The notes under the pieces: model-generated
Database searches by the model: none
What the model was told of the DNA's origin: nothing
The model's input: only the letters and a program-made list of their open reading frames with translations
Translations under genes and position numbers: made by a program
Assembly (NCBI GenBank): GCA_012517965.1
Contig: JAAYTZ010000060.1
Span: forward strand, 24,917-88,916
DNA length: 64,000 bases
From: Propionibacterium sp.
GTDB taxonomy: Bacteria > Actinomycetota > Actinomycetes > Propionibacteriales > Propionibacteriaceae
Reading direction: 5' to 3'
Part shown: piece by piece, positions 44,481 through 51,630 of the stretch
Layout: each line of letters begins with the position of its first letter
Numbering within the stretch: position 1 is the first letter of the stretch

Positions 44481-45378
44481 AGGCGTGCAGGCCGCCGAAG
44501 AACAGGTTGCCGAAGAACGTGAACACCACCGCGGCGAAGCCGAGGATCAGCAGCCACGCAGCCCCGCGGCCGCGCAAGTCGCGGACGACGCGGGCGTGCA
44601 GGTAGGCGCCGTAGATGAGCCACGTGACCAGCGCGGCGGTCTCCTTGGGGTCCCAGCTCCAGTACGTGCCCCAGGCGATGTCGGCCCAGATCGCGCCGAG
44701 GATGATCATGATCGTCATCAGCGGGAACGAGAAGACGACCGACCGGTAGCCGATCTCGTCGAGCACCTCGGCGCTGGGCAGGCCGCGCCAGTGCAGGTAC
44801 GGCCGGACGAGGTACAGGGCGGCGGCGGCGAACGCCACGCCGGCGGCGCCGTACGCCAGCACGGCCGTGAGGACGTGGAGGGTCAGCAGGGTGCGGTTCT
44901 GGAGCGCCGGGACCAGCGGGTTGATCGTCGGGTCGACGGTGAGCGCGTACGCCAGCAGGGCGAGCGCGACCGGCATCACGATGAGGGCGAGCGCGTGCAT
45001 GCGGTGCCGCCACTCGAAGTAGGCGTACGCGGCGAGGACGCCCCACGCGAACGAGACCGCGAACTCGTGCTGGTTGGTGAACGGTCCGTGCCCCGTCGCG
45101 ACCGCCCGCGCGATCAGCGACACCGTCAGGAACGCCAGGCCCAGCCAGGCGAGGACACGCCCGTAGAAGAACAGGCCGCGCGTCGCCGGACGCCTGGCAG
45201 GCTCTTCGGCGTGGGCGTCCGGGGTGATCGGGGCGGAACCGCCGCCGGCCAGCGCGTACTCCCGCTCGGCGACCCGGGTCGGCCTCCGCGCCACCAGCAG
45301 GCCGACCTGCGCGATGGCGGAGAGGGCGACGAACAGCGTCGCCGCCCAGAGGGTGAACTGGGCGATGTCAGCCGGCAT
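44473..45378 (-). CDS. ccsA: System II cytochrome c biogenesis protein CcsA (CcsB/ResC type)
   Basis: 301 residues, about eight membrane segments. The haem-handling WWD-like motif is GTYWSWDPKETAALVTWLIYGAYLHARV, with conserved His residues in flanking loops. Together with ResB it exports haem and ligates it to CxxCH. ATG 45378 lies inside the 3' end of resB (11-base overlap). The operon sits just downstream of nrfHA, which encode nine haem sites that need it. Confidence 0.93.
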   Translation of the reverse strand: MPADIAQFTLWAATLFVALSAIAQVGLLVARRPTRVAEREYALAGGGSAPITPDAHAEEPARRPATRGLFFYGRVLAWLGLAFLTVSLIARAVATGHGPFTNQHEFAVSFAWGVLAAYAYFEWRHRMHALALIVMPVALALLAYALTVDPTINPLVPALQNRTLLTLHVLTAVLAYGAAGVAFAAAALYLVRPYLHWRGLPSAEVLDEIGYRSVVFSFPLMTIMIILGAIWADIAWGTYWSWDPKETAALVTWLIYGAYLHARVVRDLRGRGAAWLLILGFAAVVFTFFGNLFFGGLHAYA

Positions 45379-46834
45379 GGTGGGCTCCCTTTCGGTCGGT
45401 GGCGTCGATGGTGCCGAGGTCGTTGACGAGCGCCCGGAACCAGCGCTCGAAGACGGTGTCGTGGCGTTCCGGTGCGGCGAGGGCGATGGTGGCGCCGGCG
45501 GCCGAAGGCTCCACGCGGGCCCAGACCCGGCGGTGCTTGAGGAGCATCGTCAGGCACATGCCCAGCACGGTGAGGGCCGACCCGACCCAGACCCAGGGAG
45601 CGCCGGGATCCCGGTTGATCAGCAGGCCGGTGTAGGCGGCCTCGCGCTCGAACGTGTAGGTGAGCCCTCCGGTCGCGGTGGGGCGGCCCTGGTCGAGGAG
45701 CTGGGTGTCGGTGGGGGTGTCGGCGGCGGCGCTGTCGTAGACCTCGACCAGCAACTGGCCCGGCTTGATGCGGGACGCCGTCTGCCCCGACGCCGCCACG
45801 GCCGCGTAGACCACCCGGCCGTCGGTCAGGGTCGCGCTGCCGTAGGCGTCGCGTCCGTCGGCGGAGGTGTACTCCAGCGGGATGCCACCCGAGAACAGTG
45901 CCGCGCCGGCGGCGTCCCGGATCGTCAGGACCGCGGAGCTGCCGAAGTACGCCTGGTGGAAGCTGAGCCCGTCGTGGCGCAGCGGCTCGTTGACGCGGAT
46001 CGTCTGCGCCGCGACCCGTTGGTCGCCGCGGTAGAGCACCAGGTCGCTGGTGTAGTCCTTGGGGCGGCCGTCGTCGTAGTAGGTGTCGGAGAAGGCGGTC
46101 GCCTCGACGGTCAGGCCGGTGTCGTGCCCCACCGCCACCTTCTGGCCGACGGTGACCGGCAGGCCGGGCTCCCGGAAGCCGAACAGGGAGCTGATCAGCA
46201 CCCCGACCAGGATGACGACGAACCCGAGGTGAGCGACGGAGGTGCCGAAGGGGGCCCAGCGGAAGCGATCCGCGTACAGCGACCCGGGGTCGCGGGGGTC
46301 GTCCACGACGCGGAAGCCGCGGGACCGCAGGGCCGCGGCCACCCGGGTGCGGGCGTCCGCGGCGTCCGCGGCGACGTCGAAGCGGGACCGGTAGCGGGCG
46401 TGATCGAACAGGGACGCCGACACGTGCGTGTGCGGCCTCGTCGCCCGGGCGATCAGCTGGGGAAGCCGGTGGGTCGTGCAGGCGACGATGCTCAGGCCGA
46501 GGAGCACCGCGATCGCGCGGAACCACCAGCTCGAGAACACCTGGAACAGCCCCAGCACCGACAGGATGTCGGTCCAGCCGCCGTAGCGGGGTCGCACCTG
46601 CTGCAGCCAGGCCGCGTAGCTGGCCGGGTTGAGCCGAACCGAGTCGGGCACCTGCTGCAGCAGCGTCCCCAGCAGCGTCGCGAAGGCCATCGCCAGGATG
46701 ATGACGACGCCGACGTACTTGTTGTAGAGGAACGCGTACAGCTGGTGGAACAGCGCCGTCACCGGGGGATCCGCCGTCTCGTCCGGAGCGGGACGCGCGG
46801 GCTCGGTGCGGGTGTCGGCCTGGGTGTCGGTCAC
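45368..46834 (-). CDS. resB: System II cytochrome c biogenesis protein ResB
   Basis: 488 residues from GTG 46834, selected because GAGAGGAA precedes it and the residues after it form the normal ResB start. Membrane segments at about 40-60, 85-110, 175-195 and near 430-450, with a large extracytoplasmic domain between the third and fourth (about 200-425). LYADRFRWAPFGTSVAHLGFVVILVG is a ResB signature with its conserved His. ResB and CcsA form the haem lyase complex. It is 10 bases downstream of the TPR gene and overlaps ccsA. Confidence 0.92.
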   Translation of the reverse strand: MTDTQADTRTEPARPAPDETADPPVTALFHQLYAFLYNKYVGVVIILAMAFATLLGTLLQQVPDSVRLNPASYAAWLQQVRPRYGGWTDILSVLGLFQVFSSWWFRAIAVLLGLSIVACTTHRLPQLIARATRPHTHVSASLFDHARYRSRFDVAADAADARTRVAAALRSRGFRVVDDPRDPGSLYADRFRWAPFGTSVAHLGFVVILVGVLISSLFGFREPGLPVTVGQKVAVGHDTGLTVEATAFSDTYYDDGRPKDYTSDLVLYRGDQRVAAQTIRVNEPLRHDGLSFHQAYFGSSAVLTIRDAAGAALFSGGIPLEYTSADGRDAYGSATLTDGRVVYAAVAASGQTASRIKPGQLLVEVYDSAAADTPTDTQLLDQGRPTATGGLTYTFEREAAYTGLLINRDPGAPWVWVGSALTVLGMCLTMLLKHRRVWARVEPSAAGATIALAAPERHDTVFERWFRALVNDLGTIDATDRKGAHHAG

Positions 46835-46844
46835 GGGGTTCCTC

Positions 46845-47600
46845 TCAGCCGTTCGAGGGGGACGCCGACGGCGCGGCCGTCGAGCCGGACAGGGCGGACA
46901 GGTGGCGGGTGACCGTCTGCGCGATCGCGGAGTCGGGGGCGATGTCGATGACCCGCTGCCACATCCGCTCCGTCTTGTCGGCCTCCGGGGGGCTCTTGGC
47001 CAGGTACAGGAACCCGAGGTCATAGTAGGCCTCCACCTTCTCGGGGTCCAGCCGGACGACCTCCAGCCATTGGGCCTCGGCGCCCGCGAGATCGGAGTCG
47101 TTGAATTGGTAGACCCCCAGGATGAGCCGGTTGTCGGTGTCGGATCGGTTCAGGTCGACGAGTCGGCCCTGCCAGTCGGCCGCCTCGCCCCACTGGCCGG
47201 CGGCGGCGTAGAGGTCGGCGAGCGCTTTCAGGGACGCAGTGTCGGCCGGGTCGGCCGCGACCTTGGCCCGGAGCGCCGCGGCCTGCGCCTGGTCGACCGT
47301 GGGGGAGGGCTCCGGGGTCGGTGAGGAGGTCACCGCCGGGTGGCCGGCCGGCATCCCGCTGGACGCCGTCGGCTGCGTCCCGAGGCCGCTGACGTACACC
47401 CCCATGACGATGCCCACGGTCAGCGCGCCGAGGCCCGCGAAGCGCAGCCCCCGGGTCAGGCCCCGACGGCCCCGGGGGGCCACGGGACCGCGGCGCCGCA
47501 GCGGAGCGTCGTCGTCGAAGCCGTCCGGGGCGGGATCGGCCGGCCCAGGACGATGGGCCGTCGGCCGGGACCGCCCATCCCGGGGAAATTGGTCGCTCAT
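46845..47600 (-). CDS. TPR-domain protein of the cytochrome c maturation operon (NrfG/CcmI-like role)
   Basis: 251 residues from ATG 47600, with GGAAGGG upstream. A polar, Arg/Pro/Asp-rich cytosolic part (1-47), one membrane segment (about 50-70), a Thr/Ser/Pro linker, and TPR-like helices (about 100-230: ASLKALADLYAAAGQWGEA, DNRLILGVYQFNDSDLAGAE, EAYYDLGFLYLAK). Such proteins in haem-lyase operons hold apocytochromes for ligation (NrfG, CcmI). The role here is inferred from its place upstream of resB-ccsA and downstream of nrfHA. Confidence 0.78.
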   Translation of the reverse strand: MSDQFPRDGRSRPTAHRPGPADPAPDGFDDDAPLRRRGPVAPRGRRGLTRGLRFAGLGALTVGIVMGVYVSGLGTQPTASSGMPAGHPAVTSSPTPEPSPTVDQAQAAALRAKVAADPADTASLKALADLYAAAGQWGEAADWQGRLVDLNRSDTDNRLILGVYQFNDSDLAGAEAQWLEVVRLDPEKVEAYYDLGFLYLAKSPPEADKTERMWQRVIDIAPDSAIAQTVTRHLSALSGSTAAPSASPSNG

Positions 47601-47694
47601 CTGCCCTTCCCAAAGCCCCGCCTCCGGCGCCCCTGCCGGGCGGGCTGAACCCATCCTGCGCGAGGGCCCGCCGGGCCGGGGCGCGGGTGAGGGA

Positions 47695-47718
47695 CCTATA
47701 CCTCGATCCGCCTCGATC
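47695..47718 (-). promoter_or_regulatory. candidate promoter and direct-repeat operator of the TPR-resB-ccsA-tlpA operon
   Basis: On the minus strand two copies of GATCGAGG lie two bases apart (47718-47711 and 47708-47701), a 10-base period or one helical turn, and run directly into TATAGG (47700-47695), a possible -10 box. The ATG is at 47600. The repeats would lie just upstream of the -10, as for an activator. Confidence 0.35.
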
Positions 47719-47768
47719 TCTGCCCTTCTATGCCATTCGGTAGACACAGGTCCCGTCGGTGCCAGCGA

Positions 47769-47802
47769 GGAGCGCCCCGCACCGGACGGTGCGGGGCGCT
47801 CC
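47769..47802 (-). terminator. strong hairpin terminator after nrfA
   Basis: A perfect 15-bp stem (GGAGCGCCCCGCACC with GGTGCGGGGCGCTCC) and a 4-base GGAC loop, 18 bases downstream of the nrfA stop. It separates nrfHA from the maturation operon. No U-tract. Confidence 0.8.
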
Positions 47803-47819
47803 GGGGTCGCGCGGCGCGG

Positions 47820-49373
47820 CTACGACGACGGCGCCGGGGCCGGGGCCGCGGAGTAGATGGGCTTCAGCGGCGTCGGGGCGGCGGGGGCTACCGTGGCTCC
47901 GGGCGTCGCCGCGGGGGTGGTGGCCGGGGCGGGAGTCGGCGTGGCGATCAGCGGGGTGTTCTTGGTGGCGTCCGTCGTCACCGGGTACGTGATCCCCTTG
48001 AGGGCGGCCTGGCCGCGGCGGGCGGCGTCCGTGACCTCGTTGATGATCGTGAGCGAGTACTGCGGGGCATGGAAGCCGCGGGAGTTCTCGCTGACCGTGT
48101 AGTCCTGGAAGAAGGACGCCTTGCGCTGCCACTGCTGGGCCGCCGCGATCCACTCGGGGTTCACGTTGGCCTGCTTGGCGGCGACGATGTCGCGGATGAG
48201 CTGGTCGAGCGCGTCGAAGGAGATGTTCTGGGCGGACTTCCAGCGGCCCTGGATGGTCTCGACCCGCTCCTTCATCGCGGCCTCGGTCTCGTGGTGGCAG
48301 GTGAGGCAGGTCGCGTTGATCTGCTCCTCGCTCTTCAGCGGGCTGCCGATCTGGTGGTCGCTGACCTTGACCGCACCCTCGCGCTTGTACGGCATGTGGC
48401 AGTCGGCGCAGGTGACCCCGTTGGCGGCGTGGATGCCCTGGGCCCACGTCTCGAAGTCGGGGTGCTGGGCCTTGAGCATCTTGCCGCCGGTGAGCGTGTG
48501 GGTCCAGTCGCTGAAGCCGATCTCGTCGTAGTAGTCGATCGCGTTGGTGACCGTGAGGCCCTTGTCCCACGGGAACGTCAGGGTCTTGGCGTCGCCGGCG
48601 AAGTAGTACTCGACGTGGCACTGGGCGCAGACGAAGGCCCGCATCTCGTTGTTGGTGGCCTTGGAGATGTCCCAGTCCTTGACGCCCAGGCCCTCCTTGA
48701 GCTCCTTCATCCCCGCGAGGAAGGACGGGCGGGTGATGGTCAGCGCCATCGTCTTCGGGTCGTGGCAGTCGATGCACGTGACCGGATGCTTGGCCCACTT
48801 GGTCGCCTCGGCGTACGGCGTCTTGTTCATGGTCGCCCAGGCGGTCGCCGGGTCGCCGCCGATGGCGTCCAGGACCTCGGGCACCGACGAGTGGCAGTTG
48901 AGGCAGGCGCCGGGCTGCTTGAACGGCGGCTGGGTGCGCTTGACCAGCCGCTGGTCGTCGAGCATGTAGGCGTGGCCGCGGGGCTCGTTGTACTCGACGG
49001 CGAAGGCGTAGCCCTGCCACATCGTCACGAGGCGGGGGTCCTTCTTCAGCTTGCTCTCGGTGACCATCGTGTCGCCCTCGGCCGGGACCGGGTCACGCGG
49101 GGTGACGACGCCTTCGTTGATGGCCGTGTTCTTCCAGCCCTCGTACTGCGAGGGGAAGTTCTTCCCCCACTCGGCGGGGTCGAAGCTCTTGTCGGTGAGC
49201 TGCACGACCTGGAAGTTGGGCTGGGTGGCTTCCTGCTTGCGCTGCACGATGTTCAGCAGCAGCGCGAAGATGCCGGCCGTGATGAGAGCGCCCACCACGA
49301 AGAAGGCCGCCGGCAGGAGCCAGCGCTTGACCCCGGACGGGCGCGGGGTGCTCACCCCTGATCTCGTACTCAT
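47820..49373 (-). CDS. nrfA: cytochrome c nitrite reductase, catalytic subunit NrfA (pentahaem, CxxCH active site)
   Basis: 517 residues. A membrane anchor or uncleaved signal lies at 18-41. Five haem motifs: C157-LN-C160-H161 (aligned to the active-site haem), C200/C203/H204, C249/C252/H253, C322/C325/H326, C356/C359/H360. The active-site haem has CxxCH where E. coli NrfA has CxxCK. The NrfA signatures AFVCAQCHVEYYF, the KAQH tetrad (301-304) and EPRGH are intact. NrfA reduces nitrite to ammonium with six electrons on the outer face of the membrane. A Pro/Ala/Thr-rich tail follows residue 465. nrfH lies 6 bases upstream; AGAGGTGA precedes ATG 49373. Confidence 0.96.
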   Translation of the reverse strand: MSTRSGVSTPRPSGVKRWLLPAAFFVVGALITAGIFALLLNIVQRKQEATQPNFQVVQLTDKSFDPAEWGKNFPSQYEGWKNTAINEGVVTPRDPVPAEGDTMVTESKLKKDPRLVTMWQGYAFAVEYNEPRGHAYMLDDQRLVKRTQPPFKQPGACLNCHSSVPEVLDAIGGDPATAWATMNKTPYAEATKWAKHPVTCIDCHDPKTMALTITRPSFLAGMKELKEGLGVKDWDISKATNNEMRAFVCAQCHVEYYFAGDAKTLTFPWDKGLTVTNAIDYYDEIGFSDWTHTLTGGKMLKAQHPDFETWAQGIHAANGVTCADCHMPYKREGAVKVSDHQIGSPLKSEEQINATCLTCHHETEAAMKERVETIQGRWKSAQNISFDALDQLIRDIVAAKQANVNPEWIAAAQQWQRKASFFQDYTVSENSRGFHAPQYSLTIINEVTDAARRGQAALKGITYPVTTDATKNTPLIATPTPAPATTPAATPGATVAPAAPTPLKPIYSAAPAPAPSS

Positions 49374-49379
49374 GTCACA

Positions 49380-49877
49380 TCACCTCTTGTGGCCGACCTC
49401 GCTGTGGCAGCGGAGGCAATCGATCTGCTCGTTGGAATGCAGGCTGGGTTGCGCGACCTCGCTGACGAGGCTGCCGTGGCAGCGCACGCAGGCCGCTTGG
49501 AGGATCTCCCGGTTGTTCTCCCGGATCTTGATGTTCGTCGGGTACTGGCCGGTGGTGAACTTCACCGAGTGCCAGAACCCGTTGTCCGCCTCGGCCAGGA
49601 GCCATTGCACGGGCTCGTGGGCCCGCTCCGGGATGTGGCACTCCTGACAGGCGACCGTGTGGTGGCTGCCCTTCTCCCACGCGTAGAACTGCTTGTTCAT
49701 CGCATGGCACTGCTTGCACGTCTGGGGGTCCTCGCCGAAATAGGCCAGACCGTTGGCGTACACGAAGGTGAACAGCGCGATGCCCACCAGGACGCCGACG
49801 AGACCGGAGCCGACCATGAACAGCAGGCCACGGATGCCGCCCAGCCGATCGAGGAGTGTTGGGACGCGTGACGACAC
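49380..49877 (-). CDS. nrfH: tetrahaem quinol dehydrogenase NrfH
   Basis: 165 residues from GTG 49877, preceded by AGGAGG at 6-base spacing. Membrane anchor at about 17-42. Four haem motifs: C54/C57/H58 followed by M60 (the CxxCHxM pattern of NrfH haem 1), C77/C80/H81, C130/C133/H134 and C154/C157/H158. It takes electrons from menaquinol and passes them to NrfA; the two form a membrane-bound complex. It heads the nrfHA transcript. Confidence 0.95.
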   Translation of the reverse strand: MSSRVPTLLDRLGGIRGLLFMVGSGLVGVLVGIALFTFVYANGLAYFGEDPQTCKQCHAMNKQFYAWEKGSHHTVACQECHIPERAHEPVQWLLAEADNGFWHSVKFTTGQYPTNIKIRENNREILQAACVRCHGSLVSEVAQPSLHSNEQIDCLRCHSEVGHKR

Positions 49878-49961
49878 TGTCAGCCTCCTTCCCGACTGCG
49901 GGCGTGGATCTCCCCCTCTTCGCATCCTTGCCAACGGCGGGATGACCCGCAGGAGGATCGG

Positions 49962-49978
49962 GGTACACGAGAGGTACA
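49962..49978 (-). promoter_or_regulatory. direct-repeat element upstream of nrfH
   Basis: GGTACA occurs at 49962-49967 and 49973-49978 (TGTACC on the coding strand), 11 bases apart, about 85-100 bases before the nrfH start. The TACCTCT half resembles a NarL-type heptamer. The adjacent NarL-family regulator is the obvious candidate to bind. Inference only. Confidence 0.35.
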
Positions 49979-50114
49979 AATCGGCCTCGCTATGCCCCGA
50001 GCCGACCGGGCCGATCGGCGCGCGGCTAGCGCGGCGGGACGTCGGACGTGGCCGCGTGGGCGGCGGGGCCGCCGTGGCTCGGTGCCAGGGCCGACCCGCC
50101 CGTGACGCGCGGGA

Positions 50115-50783
50115 TCAGGAGCACGTCAGGCCCTCGCGGACGACATAGGCCGCGGCCTGGCCCCGGTTCTCCAGCTGCAGCTTGCGCAGCGCGTTGTGGA
50201 CGTGGTTCTTGGCCGTCCCCTCGGTGATGAACAGGCGCTGACCGATCTCCCGGTTGGTCAGACCCTCGGCGACCAGACACAGGATCTGGAGCTCGCGCCG
50301 GCTCAGCGACTCCGCGGCGTGCGCGGGCACCGGCAACGGCGGGGGCGGCGTCCGCAGCGCGTCCAGCAGCCGGCCGACGAGCGACGGCGACACCGGCGTC
50401 TCCTGACGCCGGACGGTGCGGAGCAGGTCGAACAGCTCCCGGGGTTCCATGTCCTTGAGGAGGTAGCCGTGCACGCCCGACCGGATCGCCCCGAGCAGGT
50501 GCTCGTCGTCGTCGGTCACGGTGAGCATCACCACCTTGAGGCCGGGAAGGCGTTCGAGCAGAGCGGCGGCCGCGGCCACTCCGTCCAGCCCCGGCATCTC
50601 GACGTCCATCAGGACGAGATCGGGACGGAGTTCGAGCGCCAGTTCGACGCCGGCCCGGCCGTCGCCGGCCTGACCGATCACCGTGAAGTCCGGTTGCGTC
50701 TCCAGCACGGCGGCCAGGGCGCCGCGGAACAGGACCTGGTCGTCCACGAGCAGGACCCGCGTCGGCTCGGCGGCAGCATTCAT
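50115..50783 (-). CDS. NarL/NreC-family response regulator
   Basis: 222 residues. Receiver domain (about 8-125) with DD at 14-15, phospho-acceptor D60 in LVLMDVEMPG and the conserved Lys in YLLKDM. The LuxR-type helix-turn-helix (about 155-215) contains LSRRELQILCLVAEGLTNREIGQRLFITEGTAKNHV. It overlaps the kinase gene (ATGA) and is downstream of it. nrfHA lies 237 bases further in the same direction, so control of nitrite reduction is a reasonable inference, similar to Nar/Nre systems. Confidence 0.92.
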   Translation of the reverse strand: MNAAAEPTRVLLVDDQVLFRGALAAVLETQPDFTVIGQAGDGRAGVELALELRPDLVLMDVEMPGLDGVAAAAALLERLPGLKVVMLTVTDDDEHLLGAIRSGVHGYLLKDMEPRELFDLLRTVRRQETPVSPSLVGRLLDALRTPPPPLPVPAHAAESLSRRELQILCLVAEGLTNREIGQRLFITEGTAKNHVHNALRKLQLENRGQAAAYVVREGLTCS

Positions 50784-51532
50784 GGTGTCGTCCGTCCCTC
50801 GGCCGGCAGCGTCAACCGGACGCGCGTCCCCCCACCGGGCCGCGGCCCGACCTCCAGGACGCCGCCCGCCAGTTCCGCCCGTTCGCGCATGGTGAGCAGG
50901 CCGAAGCCCTCGGCGTCCGGGGGCGGGTTGGCCGCCAGCCCCCGGCCGTCGTCCTCCACCGTGGCCACGAGCGCGCCGGCTCGGTGCTCGAAGCGGACGC
51001 CGACCCGGCGGGCGTCCGCGTGCTTGCGGACGTTGGCGAGCGCCTCCGACACGATCCGGGCCACGTGCGCCACGGCGTCCGCGGACAGGAGGCGCGCCGC
51101 GGCGGCGTCGACGCGCAGCTCGACGGGGACGCCGGTGCCGCGCGTGAAACCGGCGGCGAGGGCGTCCAGCAGGTCGGGGAGCGACCGGTCCTCCCGGCAG
51201 CAGTCACGCAACCCGCGGATGTCGGCGCGCAGGTCGCGCAGCGCCTCGGCGCAGCACGCGGCCAGGTCGGCCAGCTCCGCGCGCACCTCGGCGAGCTCGG
51301 CCAACTCCGGCCGCAGCTCGAGGCCGCGGAGCCGGAGGTGCAGGGACGCCAGCACCTGGGCGGGCGCGTCGTGCAGTTCGCGGGCCAGCCGCTCGCGCTC
51401 GGCGAGGGTGGCGGCCAGCCGCGTGCGGGTCAGGCAGCGGTCACGCTCTTCGGGCGGGCAGGGGATGCCGCCGGAGCCGCCGCTCACCGCGGCAGGGCCG
51501 GGTGCGGTGGTCGGGGGTGCCGTCCGGCCCAC
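50780..51532 (-). CDS. soluble histidine kinase (HisKA_3 type) with six cysteines
   Basis: 250 residues from GTG 51532, preceded by GGAAGGCGGAG. No membrane segment and no PAS or GAF domain. The HisKA_3 motif ERERLARELHDAPAQ places the phospho-His at H54; the ATPase domain has DDGRGLAANPP and GFGLLTMRER. Cysteines sit at 25 and 33 in the N-terminal tail and as two CC pairs (93-94 and 111-112) on the dimerisation helices. By analogy with NreB, an Fe-S kinase of staphylococci, they may hold a redox-sensitive cluster, but the spacing is different. It forms an operon with the response regulator. Confidence 0.88.
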   Translation of the reverse strand: MGRTAPPTTAPGPAAVSGGSGGIPCPPEERDRCLTRTRLAATLAERERLARELHDAPAQVLASLHLRLRGLELRPELAELAEVRAELADLAACCAEALRDLRADIRGLRDCCREDRSLPDLLDALAAGFTRGTGVPVELRVDAAAARLLSADAVAHVARIVSEALANVRKHADARRVGVRFEHRAGALVATVEDDGRGLAANPPPDAEGFGLLTMRERAELAGGVLEVGPRPGGGTRVRLTLPAEGRTTP

Positions 51533-51579
51533 GCTGCTCCGCCTTCCGGACCGCTCGGGGAGCGCGGTCCCTGAACGGC

Positions 51580-51585
51580 ACCGTA
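51580..51585 (-). promoter_or_regulatory. -10 box TACGGT of the kinase-regulator operon
   Basis: Minus-strand hexamer about 48 bases before GTG 51532; no clear -35. Confidence 0.4.
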
Positions 51586-51630
51586 ACCCGACGGCGGACG
51601 ATATGTGCCGCGTCGGGCGAAAACGGGGTG

